Positions 22,413 to 28,955 of a stretch of DNA of 39,672 nucleotides are shown here, in pieces. How positions within the stretch are numbered: the first letter of the stretch is position 1; every line of letters begins with the position of its first letter. The stretch comes from a virus. Position numbers and translations under genes: made by a program. The notes beneath the pieces are model-generated. The model did not search any database, was not told where the DNA came from, and was given only the letters and a program-made list of their open reading frames with translations. The stretch covers positions 1-39,672 of the IMG/VR virus record IMGVR_UViG_3300046318_000075; one strand, written 5' to 3'.

Positions 22413-22575
22413 ATATCAGTGCACCAGTGATGAGTTTAAGGTAACTATCTCACGAGGTATGACAGAGGCAGAGATTGTGCCTTACTGCGATAAATGCAAT
22501 GAACCAATGAAGCGAATATATACAGCAGCACCCGTTAAGTTTAACGCGACGGGTTTCTATTCAACAGGAGGTTAG
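22399..22575 (+). CDS. FmdB-like small zinc-ribbon protein (58 aa)
   Basis: ATG at 22399 (AGGG upstream). MATYEYQCTSDEF and YCDKCNEPMKRIYTAAPVKF match the FmdB/CxxC_CxxC_SSSS pattern: YEYxC at the start, CxxC, then the strand before a final F-N-G-type turn. The first pair has only one Cys here. The family is widespread and presumed regulatory. Confidence 0.75.
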   Translation: MATYEYQCTSDEFKVTISRGMTEAEIVPYCDKCNEPMKRIYTAAPVKFNATGFYSTGG

Positions 22576-22576
22576 G

Positions 22577-22711
22577 ATGAGCACAATCAGTTGGAAAGAT
22601 ATCATCGAGGCATACAATGCCGAACTAGACGAGCACGGTGTGCCAGAAGGCCAGTGGGTTGATTCAGGTGAGGTGGACTACGACTCTAAGGAGTCATCAT
22701 CTGAGGACTGA
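22577..22711 (+). CDS. Small acidic protein (44 aa), last gene of the rightward block
   Basis: A very good AGGAGG site precedes the ATG. Sequence is MSTISWKDIIEAYNAELDEH, then GVPEGQWVDSGEVDYDSKES and SSED. Its last 34 bases overlap, on the opposite strand, the end of the sigma-like gene. Both proteins end in Ser/Asp/Glu runs because the two strands encode such codons in mirror fashion. Confidence 0.65.
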   Translation: MSTISWKDIIEAYNAELDEHGVPEGQWVDSGEVDYDSKESSSED

Positions 22712-23331
22712 ACTTCATCCTCATCTTTGAATGGCTTGAAGCCACCAATCTTGTTGATGAGTTTGCGGATGGCACGCTTGTGACGCATACGTGCAGCATC
22801 TTCTGTGCCCAACTCAAGGTGCTGTGCTATATCACCAAAGTCTAGTGCCTCAGCGTGACGCAGGAACAGTACCTTACGGTCTTCAATAGATAGTTTCCAG
22901 AAACCCCAGTCAACTTCAATCATCATCGCCATCATATTGCCACCTTCACTAGGTGCACTGGTAGATGAAGGACCTGCAAGGTTTAACTTAACTGAAGTTG
23001 AATGCTCACCGCGCAACACAGCAGGAAGCAATGCTTCAACCATCGTTGCTTCGTAGTAGAAGTTATCGCTAGTCTCATAGCCACCGCTCTTGGCCTTCCA
23101 ATGCTGGCAGTAGTCTAGTGCTTGGTTACGTAGTGAGCGATAGATAAGATTCTTTGCATCCTTATCTCCGATTGCCTCCCAAGTATCCAACTTATTGGGA
23201 TGTTCGATGAACCACTGATACAGTGACTGCTTGATATCTTCTATGTCAATGTCATTAAACTTGCGATGATACTCACTAGATACAGCGTCGACTACATAGT
23301 TCCAACGCTCGATGCGCTCCCATTCAATCAT
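22678..23331 (-). CDS. Sigma-factor-like protein (217 aa)
   Basis: The start overlaps the previous TGA (ATGA). Residues 150-195 form a sigma region-4-type HTH: WKLSIEDRKVLFLRHAEALD, then FGDIAQHLELGTEDAARMRH and KRAIRKLINK, with the usual two helices and turn. The N-terminal half (DIEDIKQSLYQWFIEHPN, NLIYRSLRNQALDYCQHWKA) resembles region 2, and a Ser/Pro linker separates them. The C-terminus is acidic. It may direct host RNA polymerase to phage late promoters, perhaps alongside WhiB. Confidence 0.75.
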   Translation of the reverse strand: MIEWERIERWNYVVDAVSSEYHRKFNDIDIEDIKQSLYQWFIEHPNKLDTWEAIGDKDAKNLIYRSLRNQALDYCQHWKAKSGGYETSDNFYYEATMVEALLPAVLRGEHSTSVKLNLAGPSSTSAPSEGGNMMAMMIEVDWGFWKLSIEDRKVLFLRHAEALDFGDIAQHLELGTEDAARMRHKRAIRKLINKIGGFKPFKDEDEVQSSDDDSLES

Positions 23332-23717
23332 ACTAACTTAAACCCCTGGTCTATGTGGATGAAGCCGACTAACTTCATCTTGTTATTCTTATTAGCGAAC
23401 TCAGTGGTGGAAGGTAGCCACTTCTCTTTCCATTCTATCTCAGACTCTAATGATAGCAGAGGGAATGCCCAGATACCTTCAGGTGTCCAGTTGATATACC
23501 AAGGGGCTAACCCTAACTTGGCTGATTCGGATAGGAGAAAATCATACTTCATCTTCTCAATCAGCAAGTCAGGGTAATGTGTGCGACGGCACTTGAGTTC
23601 TATAAATAGTTTCTCTGACTCAGAGGTGCAATCAAATCCATCATATGTTTCGGGTGAGTGAATGAGGTCGGGAAACTTATTCTCCTTAAGCCAGTCGAAC
23701 AGTCCCTGCTCTTTCAT
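23328..23717 (-). CDS. PD-(D/E)XK nuclease-like protein (129 aa)
   Basis: ATGA-coupled to both neighbours. YDGFDCTSESEKLFIELKCR supplies Asp29, Glu40 and Lys42 in the order D...ExK typical of PD-(D/E)XK enzymes. A helix follows (YPDLLIEKMKYDFLL). Short, with no DNA-binding add-on. It may be a restriction-type or repair nuclease acting with the replication genes. The fold is confident, the target unknown. Confidence 0.65.
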   Translation of the reverse strand: MKEQGLFDWLKENKFPDLIHSPETYDGFDCTSESEKLFIELKCRRTHYPDLLIEKMKYDFLLSESAKLGLAPWYINWTPEGIWAFPLLSLESEIEWKEKWLPSTTEFANKNNKMKLVGFIHIDQGFKLV

Positions 23718-24079
23718 TTATCCCACTTTCCTCGCAATACTAACAGTGCAATTATACCATAGTTAGCAAGGTCCTTAAAGGAATCCTCAAGGGGTTCGTG
23801 CTGTGCTGTGGTGCCATTGTCTAGCAGGTTGTTGATGCGTGCAGTCTTATCGTGCATACGCACACGCAGTCCATTAAGCGGACCACCTGGGGACTGAGAG
23901 ATGTTCTTGGGTCCATAGTCACGGTGCTTAGAGATAAGCAAGTCACCTAACTCTTGCAGAGTATCTCTTACATCCTGCTCAAAAGAGGCACTGATAGGGT
24001 TACTTTGAGGTACTGGTCCTCCACGTGATACGCCTGTACGTTCAAGCCTTGGTTTGCCAGTAGGGTTATAATCTGCCAT
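23714..24079 (-). CDS. DUF1599-like (nucleotide-modification-associated) protein
   Basis: 121 residues. The block HRDYGPKNISQSPGGPLNGL, RVRMHDKTARINNLLDNG, then EDSFKDLANYGIIALLVLRG matches the small helical family once named DUF1599. It is thought to be linked to nucleotide modification and related to dUTPase-like all-helical folds. The first 30 residues are disordered. It lies among nucleases and replication genes, in keeping with a nucleotide-pool role. Confidence 0.75.
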   Translation of the reverse strand: MADYNPTGKPRLERTGVSRGGPVPQSNPISASFEQDVRDTLQELGDLLISKHRDYGPKNISQSPGGPLNGLRVRMHDKTARINNLLDNGTTAQHEPLEDSFKDLANYGIIALLVLRGKWDK

Positions 24080-24085
24080 ATCTCT

Positions 24086-24448
24086 TCACGCTCCGCCTTC
24101 GTTGTCATCTGTCCTCAGTAACTTCTCTAATTCAATATCAATGTTTGACATCTCTTGTGATACTACCATATCTTCTACTAACTCATCGACTCCATCGTAT
24201 TCCATCTCTGCTGCAAATAGAGTGATGTACGTAGACTGAGCCAGGTTGCGAATCTTATCTGGCTTATCTGCGTGACCATATAGATAGCGCAGTAGTGAAC
24301 CCATCATAAGTTTGAATCCATTGGGCAACAGGTAGTACGGGTCGAACTCTTCGTCCTCTGGTAGCAAGTGGTCTATGAGTTCAAAGGAATCTTCAAACTC
24401 TTTCTTACACTCGTGGCAGTACCGCTCAGGGATATGCTCGTCGCTCAC
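24086..24448 (-). CDS. Zinc-finger protein (120 aa), hypothetical
   Basis: A GTG at 24448 overlapping the previous TGA. YCHECKKEFEDSFELIDHLL is a C2H2-like finger (CxxC...H), followed by an acidic helical body (NGFKLMMGSLLRYLYGHAD; DELVEDMVVSQEMSNIDIE). Probably a DNA- or protein-binding accessory factor of the replication block. Not named. Confidence 0.65.
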   Translation of the reverse strand: MSDEHIPERYCHECKKEFEDSFELIDHLLPEDEEFDPYYLLPNGFKLMMGSLLRYLYGHADKPDKIRNLAQSTYITLFAAEMEYDGVDELVEDMVVSQEMSNIDIELEKLLRTDDNEGGA

Positions 24449-24681
24449 GCCAACTCTTTCTCAACGGCCTCAATGGTAGGGCAAGGATAAGGGTGGGGTT
24501 GGCCGTCAAAGATTACGCACTCACCGCACCACATAGGTTCAGCCCCTCTGGGCTTATGCAATTTCACTACCGCAATAACAGTTCTACGATACAGGTTTGC
24601 ATCCTCTTCGTGCGTTGCCATCCTTTGTCCAACCATAGTAATGCCCTTGTTAAGAGCAAATACCAATTCATCGTGGGTCAT
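24445..24681 (-). CDS. Small CxxC protein (78 aa)
   Basis: ATGA overlap with the primase end and a GTGA overlap with the next gene. A helical start (MTHDELVFALNKGITMVGQR) is followed by MWCGECVIFDGQPHPYPCPT with three Cys and IEAVEKEL. A half zinc site ending YPCPTIxAI is common in small actinophage proteins near primases. Function unknown. Confidence 0.7.
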   Translation of the reverse strand: MTHDELVFALNKGITMVGQRMATHEEDANLYRRTVIAVVKLHKPRGAEPMWCGECVIFDGQPHPYPCPTIEAVEKELA

Positions 24682-25295
24682 ACATCTACCTTTGACTTGA
24701 ACCAGTCAGCACCGTGTGCGACATACATTGAGTTAACATCTTCACCATCTGGCAAGTTTACCACAGTCACTGGCAACTCACGGGTGAGAGCATTAGCAAA
24801 GTCACGACCTGATGTGTCTCCATCTGCAAAGATAAAGACTCTCTCAAAGTCTGCAAGCAATCTAGTGTAGTGTTTCTTCCACGCATTAGAGCCTGGCACA
24901 CCCACTGCAGGGATACCGACACACTTAGATAGAGTGATGGTATCTATCTCGCCTTCACAGATGGCAATGTAATTGCCAGCGCTTTCAATATCTAATACGT
25001 TATACATCTTAGTATCTGACCCAGGCATACCCATATACTTAGGCTCTACTGCTGGGTCAAGGGAACGGAATCGGATATCTACTACACCAGTCTTAGTGAT
25101 GTAAGGAATAGCAAGGCGTCCACGATATTGCTCGTGCCCTACCTCAGGCTCCGTAACTACGCCGAGCCAAGCCTGACGTGCTACCTCCGCTGTGACTCCT
25201 CTGTTTTCTAGGTAGTCTTGAGCCTGATGAATACTCGCTGCGTACTTTTTGACTGCTTTGCCCAGTAATTCCTTCTGCGATGCGCTTTGCTTCAC
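24678..25295 (-). CDS. Primase C-terminal half: TOPRIM catalytic domain
   Basis: 205 residues from a GTG at 25295, 150 bases inside the N-terminal ORF in the +1 frame. A helical start (AASIHQAQDYLENRGVTAEV) precedes the TOPRIM domain: AICEGEID (Glu114, Glu116, Asp118), VGVPGSNAW, and FIFADGDTSG (Asp158, Asp160). These are the DnaG metal-binding residues. It makes RNA primers with the zinc ORF, either as a separate subunit or as part of a frameshifted fusion. Confidence 0.85.
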   Translation of the reverse strand: MKQSASQKELLGKAVKKYAASIHQAQDYLENRGVTAEVARQAWLGVVTEPEVGHEQYRGRLAIPYITKTGVVDIRFRSLDPAVEPKYMGMPGSDTKMYNVLDIESAGNYIAICEGEIDTITLSKCVGIPAVGVPGSNAWKKHYTRLLADFERVFIFADGDTSGRDFANALTRELPVTVVNLPDGEDVNSMYVAHGADWFKSKVDV

Positions 25296-25524
25296 GTATA
25301 TCTACCCCCTCTTGCTGGCATATAAGTTGTAAACTGTTTCCTTGTACGCCACAGGCGAAACAGATGAAGATGTTTTTGTCCAAGTTCGCAGTGCCACTCT
25401 GGTGTGAGTCACCGTGGAAGGGACACCTAAGATTAATTTGTCCGTGGTCAGAACGAAGGCTTGCTCCGTAGTGCTCAAGGATTCCTTTGATTGATGGGAG
25501 GTCATTGTCACTTGCTCTCACCAT
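25144..25524 (-). CDS. Primase N-terminal half: CHC2 zinc-binding domain
   Basis: 126 residues. IKGILEHYG, then LRCPFHGDS (Cys34, His37) and FICFACGVQG (Cys55, Cys58) form the CHC2 zinc domain of DnaG-type primases, with EAKRIAEGITG following. The last 50 residues are Arg/Ser/Gly-rich (PRKQRSHSGGSTSGLARRS) and lie over the second ORF. Such basic tails on a stand-alone zinc ORF, overlapping a TOPRIM ORF, are seen in actinophage primases. It overlaps the resolvase gene by 17 bases. Confidence 0.85.
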   Translation of the reverse strand: MVRASDNDLPSIKGILEHYGASLRSDHGQINLRCPFHGDSHQSGTANLDKNIFICFACGVQGNSLQLICQQEGVDIREAKRIAEGITGQSSQKVRSEYSSGSRLPRKQRSHSGGSTSGLARRSYGA

Positions 25525-25852
25525 AACCTGCCTTCTTTAATAACTCTATCACGTCATCGAATCTGAGTAGACATACCCAATCTCCCACGCTTGCTTCCCC
25601 CTGTCCGTTAAGCCTTAGCAATGCGATGCCAAGGTTTCCTGTGTCTCTGTCTTTTAGTTGTTTCATTACAGCACTTGGCTCAAAGCCAGTGCGCGCCTTT
25701 ACTTCCCAGTCAATACCAGGTGTGCCAGTGATATCGCTACCACTACGGCCTGCCCCAGTTGACTCAGCATAGGGGAAGATGGATGCAGCAAGGTGCATAG
25801 CACCCACCTTCTGAGAGCGATAGCCCCTATGCTTACGAGATTGACTAGGCAT
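25508..25852 (-). CDS. Holliday-junction-resolvase-like PD-(D/E)XK protein
   Basis: 114 residues from ATG 25852, which overlaps the end of the 53-residue gene by 8 bases and has GGAG just upstream; earlier starts (25864, 25873) are less well placed. Basic start MPSQSRKHRGYRSQ, then GRSGSDITGTPGIDWEVKAR, gives Asp40, Glu50 and Lys52 as in Hjc-type nucleases (G...D...ExK). Its position beside primase and helicase fits resolving replication or packaging branches. Confidence 0.75.
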   Translation of the reverse strand: MPSQSRKHRGYRSQKVGAMHLAASIFPYAESTGAGRSGSDITGTPGIDWEVKARTGFEPSAVMKQLKDRDTGNLGIALLRLNGQGEASVGDWVCLLRFDDVIELLKKAGYGESK

Positions 25853-26006
25853 CTTCTCCGCCATCGTACACAAAGTCTACACTCCAGAATGCGAATGTTA
25901 GTTTGATGTGTTTGTGAAAACGGAAGCCAATATTAATGGCTATAGACAATACATTGTAGTTTGAATTGAATACAATCATACCTCGCTTACGCATTATGAA
26001 CTTCAC
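25845..26006 (-). CDS. Small aromatic-rich protein (53 aa)
   Basis: A GTG at 26006 overlapping the previous TGA (GTGA); ATGs further in (25994, 25979) are alternatives. Sequence is MKFIMRKRGMIVFNSNYNVL, then SIAINIGFRFHKHIKLTFAF, WSVDFVYDGGEDA. It is beta-like with many Phe, Ile and Asn. The next gene starts 8 bases before its end. Coupling on both sides and the protein-like sequence support it. Not recognised. Confidence 0.65.
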   Translation of the reverse strand: MKFIMRKRGMIVFNSNYNVLSIAINIGFRFHKHIKLTFAFWSVDFVYDGGEDA

Positions 26007-26200
26007 GATGCGCTCTTATCCTTCTGCAAGATACGAATAGCCCAGTTCATACCAGCGTTGACACCTTCGGTGTACTCATCTGTTACTGGTGGCTTTGCAT
26101 CTTCTAACTTCTGTACATATTTAAGTACAAGTTCATCGGCCTTAGCCAAGACAAGCATACGCATCTCTTGTGATAGGTCATCTTCTTCTTCTCTTATCAT
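26003..26200 (-). CDS. Small helical protein (65 aa), hypothetical
   Basis: AGGAG precedes the ATG. An acidic start (MIREEEDDLSQEM) leads into a long helix (LVLAKADELVLKYVQKLEDA), then EYTEGVNAGMNWAIRILQ. It lies between helicase and the 53-residue gene. A helicase-loader-like role is conceivable but not shown. Confidence 0.65.
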   Translation of the reverse strand: MIREEEDDLSQEMRMLVLAKADELVLKYVQKLEDAKPPVTDEYTEGVNAGMNWAIRILQKDKSAS

Positions 26201-26208
26201 CGTATCTC

Positions 26209-26991
26209 CTATACGCTTTCTGGTAGGTCAGCCATATACATCCACTCAGGGTTGAATGCAAGCCAGGCAAGTATATTAGCATTAGCGTCTGCTCGCCCGT
26301 ATCGATTCTTTACTGGAGCAATAGCCATACTGGTACCCACCACCCCAAGAGTACATATGAGAGCAGGTAGTTGTGCCACCTTGCCTTGTAGGGCTGAGCG
26401 AGGTTGGCAAGGAGCACCAGGTACGCCTTCTGAAGTATGATGAAGTATAATAATAGCAGCATTGGTTGCACGAGCAAGATACTTCAACTCCTTCATAACC
26501 GCACGCATAGATGCGAACTCTTCGCCTCCGTCGGTGGCAATGTCCATTAAGTTATCAATGAAGATAGCCTCAGGGCTTGCGCCCCATAGTTCTTCAAAGG
26601 CTTGCACCTCTTCAACAATATCTTCTAGCGTTGGGCTAGATTCAAATGACCACACAATGTGGCGTGACTTAGCAAGGACAGCCTTAGTCCACTCAGGGTC
26701 ACGGTTCATCAAGGCTTCGACATCGCTCTGATTCTTACCGCTAATCATAGAGGCTAGTCGCATAGCCATAGTGTGTGCGTTGGTATCTGCTGAGATGTAG
26801 AGGGTAGGCACCTTCATATGTAGTGCCATTGCAAGAGATAGCGTGGACTTACCTACGCCAGGGACTCCTGCAAACATAGAGACTTCTGCTCTGCGTGGTG
26901 TAATTTTATTAGCATCAAATGCTTTGAATACTGATGGTAGTGGTTCACCACCTGAGTCGGAACGTCCGACTGTTCTTACTAAAGTTTTCAA
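26209..26991 (-). CDS. DnaB/RecA-type replicative helicase (ATPase core)
   Basis: 260 residues from a TTG at 26991 with AGGAG eight bases upstream. Walker A is GVPGVGKST (42-50). Walker B is AIFIDN (142-147). The catalytic-loop block is ATNAAIIILHHTSEG (176-189), followed by an arginine-rich loop (VKNRYGRADAN). It has no DnaB N-terminal domain, so it is an ATPase core only, like other compact phage helicases. It drives fork unwinding with the split primase. A strong hairpin lies upstream. Confidence 0.85.
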   Translation of the reverse strand: MKTLVRTVGRSDSGGEPLPSVFKAFDANKITPRRAEVSMFAGVPGVGKSTLSLAMALHMKVPTLYISADTNAHTMAMRLASMISGKNQSDVEALMNRDPEWTKAVLAKSRHIVWSFESSPTLEDIVEEVQAFEELWGASPEAIFIDNLMDIATDGGEEFASMRAVMKELKYLARATNAAIIILHHTSEGVPGAPCQPRSALQGKVAQLPALICTLGVVGTSMAIAPVKNRYGRADANANILAWLAFNPEWMYMADLPESV

Positions 26992-27012
26992 CTTGACTTC
27001 TCCTGTCTAATG

Positions 27013-27059
27013 TTGATGAAGGGGCAGTCACCTTCCCCGATTAACTACCCCTCCATCAA
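27013..27059. promoter_or_regulatory. Long hairpin between the 140-aa gene and the helicase
   Basis: TTGATG (27013-27018) pairs with CATCAA (27054-27059), and AGGGG (27020-27024) with CCCCT (27048-27052), one mismatch between. There is no T-run at the end, so on the minus-strand transcript it is more likely an RNA-stability or processing site. It lies 20 bases before the helicase TTG start. It may tune helicase expression. Confidence 0.45.
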
Positions 27060-27081
27060 TTCTATATTAGCGTACTTTGTG

Positions 27082-27504
27082 TTAGTTCGCTGGAGCGCAC
27101 TGGTCCGCGCCCTGCGGTTGACTGCATACCCACATTGAGTAAGGCTTGCCGTTCTTCTTGCTCACGCCGCTCAAATGCTTTCGAGGACCGTGGATGCACG
27201 TAGGAGCCGACGACTGCGGTGGGGTTGCTGTTGGTGCCGTAGCGTACGGAGCCGCTGGCTGGGTTGTTGGTGATGTAGCCCAAGGCGGAGTGTCGGTAGT
27301 GGAACTCTGCGTCGATAAAGGGAGCACAGTGTAAGCACCTTGCACCTTCTTAGCGACTGCTGCGATTTGAGTTGAGTAATCACCAATGCCCTCAAGCAGG
27401 ATGCTCAACTCTTCTGCACTGTTAGCGCGGATGTTAATCATATCCGAATCACGATTAGAACTTGTGCGAATAGAAACCTGTAGTTTCCAGTCTTCGTTAG
27501 CCAT
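27082..27504 (-). CDS. Actinophage protein with C-terminal zinc domain (140 aa)
   Basis: The start overlaps the nuclease stop (TAATG). The first 60 residues are ordered (VSIRTSSNRDSDMINIRANS, LLEGIGDYSTQIAAVAKKVQ), then comes a Thr/Pro/Ala linker. The end is a small Cys/His domain: CIHGPRKHLSGVSKKNGKPY, then MWVCSQPQGADQCAPAN. A C-terminal CxHGP...C...C unit after a disordered linker is typical of a protein beside the Cas4/RecB-type nuclease in actinophages. Possibly an ssDNA-binding partner, by position only. Confidence 0.7.
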   Translation of the reverse strand: MANEDWKLQVSIRTSSNRDSDMINIRANSAEELSILLEGIGDYSTQIAAVAKKVQGAYTVLPLSTQSSTTDTPPWATSPTTQPAAPYATAPTATPPQSSAPTCIHGPRKHLSGVSKKNGKPYSMWVCSQPQGADQCAPAN

Positions 27505-28115
27505 TATTTATTTTCCTTTGTGAATTGGCAATGCTGCTTTACACCGCAGATATTGCACGATTGTATGTTCGGTAGAAATATACCAGACTTACGGGCCTTG
27601 TCAAACCCGTCCACCATATACTCCAGTGAGTCTAGTGTGTATCTACTTAGGTCAATCATCTCTCCTGTCCCCGATTCACGAGACATCCAGTAGTTACCTA
27701 GATTGACTTCAGCACCTGTCATCATCTCGACTCCTATTTTGTAGAAGCCTAACTGAAGGTCGGATGTAGGTCGGCGTGCACTTGTCTTGAGGTCAACGAT
27801 TACTAACTGTCCGTTGACTTCAAAGATTCGGTCAATAAACATCTTGACCTTCACACCTGCGATGATTGGATTTAGTTCCAACTCAATGGCTCTGGCACCC
27901 TGAGGTGTGGTCCATATTTTCCAATCAGGATTGTTCTCTCTCCACTTGATGTAGTTATCTGTCCAAGTAGAGCCGTTCTTGTACCACCACTCGCCATCCT
28001 CTTTGTTAGGATTTTCTTTGGTGGCTCGCCCTGCCCGTCTTGCAGTGGCGAAATCTAGTCCGTCAGTTTCCTTCAGCCAAGCCTGATGCCAATAGGCATT
28101 AATGTTCGTTGTCAT
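27504..28115 (-). CDS. Cas4/RecB-type nuclease, C-terminal part (catalytic core and Fe-S cysteines)
   Basis: 203 residues; ATG at 28115 with GGAG four bases upstream, inside the preceding ORF in the +1 frame. KMFIDRIFEV (Asp95), LVIVDLKTS (Asp108, Lys110) and LQLGFYKIG (Gln121, Tyr125) are RecB-family motifs II, III and QxxxY. SCNICGVKQHCQ gives C-x2-C-x5-C (187, 190, 196). The N-terminal motif and fourth Cys lie in the upstream ORF, so both products are needed for a complete Cas4-like enzyme. Confidence 0.8.
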   Translation of the reverse strand: MTTNINAYWHQAWLKETDGLDFATARRAGRATKENPNKEDGEWWYKNGSTWTDNYIKWRENNPDWKIWTTPQGARAIELELNPIIAGVKVKMFIDRIFEVNGQLVIVDLKTSARRPTSDLQLGFYKIGVEMMTGAEVNLGNYWMSRESGTGEMIDLSRYTLDSLEYMVDGFDKARKSGIFLPNIQSCNICGVKQHCQFTKENK

Positions 28116-28284
28116 ATAACTCCGCTGCTAGGTGAAATGCTCGGCCTCCTGCCGACCAGATGGATGGTTCCTCTGGTACTTGCATCAGTCTACCTAAGTA
28201 GTACTGATACCCGCAACTCAAGTATGTAGTAAACGCTGAGTAACTAATGTGCTCAGGTAATACATACTCGCCTAACTTAATCAA
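28099..28284 (-). CDS. Cas4/RecB-type nuclease, N-terminal part (motif I)
   Basis: 61 residues from a TTG at 28284, overlapping the stop of the 55-residue gene; no ATG or GTG alternative exists. ISYSAFTTYLSCGYQYYL (Cys24 in the usual place of the first Fe-S cysteine) and WSAGGRAFHLAAELYD (GxxxH motif I) are the canonical start of this nuclease family. The ORF stops after 17 bases of overlap with the main part. Alone it would be non-functional. Confidence 0.75.
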   Translation of the reverse strand: MIKLGEYVLPEHISYSAFTTYLSCGYQYYLGRLMQVPEEPSIWSAGGRAFHLAAELYDNEH

Positions 28285-28444
28285 GGTTATCTTCTATGAA
28301 ATCGATAAGGTCGTCTAGGTCCTTGCGAAGTTCAGTCAGGTTGTGGTCTAGCAAAACAATCATATCGTCCAGGTCTTCAATCCATAGAACCATAGTCTGG
28401 TTGATTGTCTTCTGCGTTTTGCGGCGCTTGATGTGCTTTAACAT
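28277..28444 (-). CDS. Small helical protein (55 aa), first gene of the leftward early block
   Basis: GGAGGAAC directly precedes the ATG. Basic start MLKHIKRRKTQKTINQ, then an amphipathic acidic helix (MVLWIEDLDDMIVLLDHNL, LRKDLDDLIDFIEDNLD). The translation start lies just after the 28468-28519 hairpin in the transcript. A small coiled-coil or host-takeover protein is possible. Not named. Confidence 0.7.
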   Translation of the reverse strand: MLKHIKRRKTQKTINQTMVLWIEDLDDMIVLLDHNLTELRKDLDDLIDFIEDNLD

Positions 28445-28467
28445 TGTTCCTCCGTCTAGTGTTGAAT

Positions 28468-28519
28468 AGATAGTCCTCCTTCAGAGGACAGGAGGTGACT
28501 CAATGAAGGAGAACTATCT
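28468..28519. promoter_or_regulatory. 15-bp stem with an SD (or anti-SD) sequence in its loop
   Basis: AGATAGTcCTCCTTCA (28468-28483) pairs with TGAAGGAGaACTATCT (28504-28519), 15 of 16 pairs. The 20-base loop contains AGGAGGTGA (28490-28498) on the plus strand, a perfect Shine-Dalgarno, seven bases from an ATG (28503) that opens nine codons, MKENYLIIS. On the minus strand, the likely transcribed one, the loop reads TCACCTCCT, the anti-SD end of 16S rRNA, and could pair with the GGAGG of the downstream 55-residue gene. Either reading suggests translational control. Confidence 0.6.
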
Positions 28520-28561
28520 AATTATCAGTTGATATTATATTATTATAATATATATTATATA

Positions 28562-28576
28562 AGGGGCGAAGCCCCT
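28562..28576. terminator. Bidirectional hairpin (AGGGGC-GAA-GCCCCT)
   Basis: A perfect 6-bp GC stem with a GAA triloop on the plus strand (TTC on the minus), extended by A/T pairs through one bulge. A/T-rich sequence follows on both sides (TATATATTATC; TTATATAATAT). It may stop transcripts in either direction between the late and early leftward blocks. Several TATAAT-like hexamers on the minus strand (28525-28600) may be the early leftward promoter; the best is uncertain. Confidence 0.5.
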
Positions 28577-28665
28577 ATATATTATCTATTATATGAAAAT
28601 TATACACAGACCTGAAGCCTGAATCCTTGGCGCGACACGCCGATAGTCCTACGAGAATGACAAAA

Positions 28666-28706
28666 TGACCCCCACTCCCAGGCATATTGCCTAGAGGTGA
28701 GGGTCA
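28666..28706 (-). terminator. Terminator at the end of the late leftward block
   Basis: TGACCC (28666-28671) pairs with GGGTCA (28701-28706), then CAC with GTG and AGGC with GCCT around a short loop. On the minus strand the stem is followed by TTTTG. It lies about 50 bases after the last late gene, so it fits an intrinsic terminator of the late operon. Confidence 0.6.
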
Positions 28707-28753
28707 AAGTGCCTCAAATCGCCTGCTACGCCCCTTAAACGGGGTGTTTCAGA

Positions 28754-28945
28754 CTACTTGGTGCGTCCGAATTCAGGTGCTGACTTGTCGAGTGCCTTCA
28801 TAATAGGTCCGACTAGACCTGCTACGAATGCTGTAGCCAAGACCTTAGGGTCGTGCTGACCTGCTGTGTAGAGGGCAACGACTGAGGCTGCTGCTGCACG
28901 TAGGTATGACAGACCAATCTGCTTTGCTTTTTCTTTGTCGAACAT
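28754..28945 (-). CDS. Small holin-like membrane protein (63 aa)
   Basis: ATG at 28945 with AAGGAGG five bases upstream; an in-frame upstream start (28981) overlaps the endolysin and is rejected. MFDKEKAKQIGLSYLRAAAA leads into hydrophobic helices (SVVALYTAG, then LATAFVAGLVGPIMKALDK), ending FGRTK. Resembles short r1t-type holins. It is the last gene of the late block, after the endolysin. Confidence 0.65.
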   Translation of the reverse strand: MFDKEKAKQIGLSYLRAAAASVVALYTAGQHDPKVLATAFVAGLVGPIMKALDKSAPEFGRTK

Positions 28946-28955
28946 AGTGTCCTCC

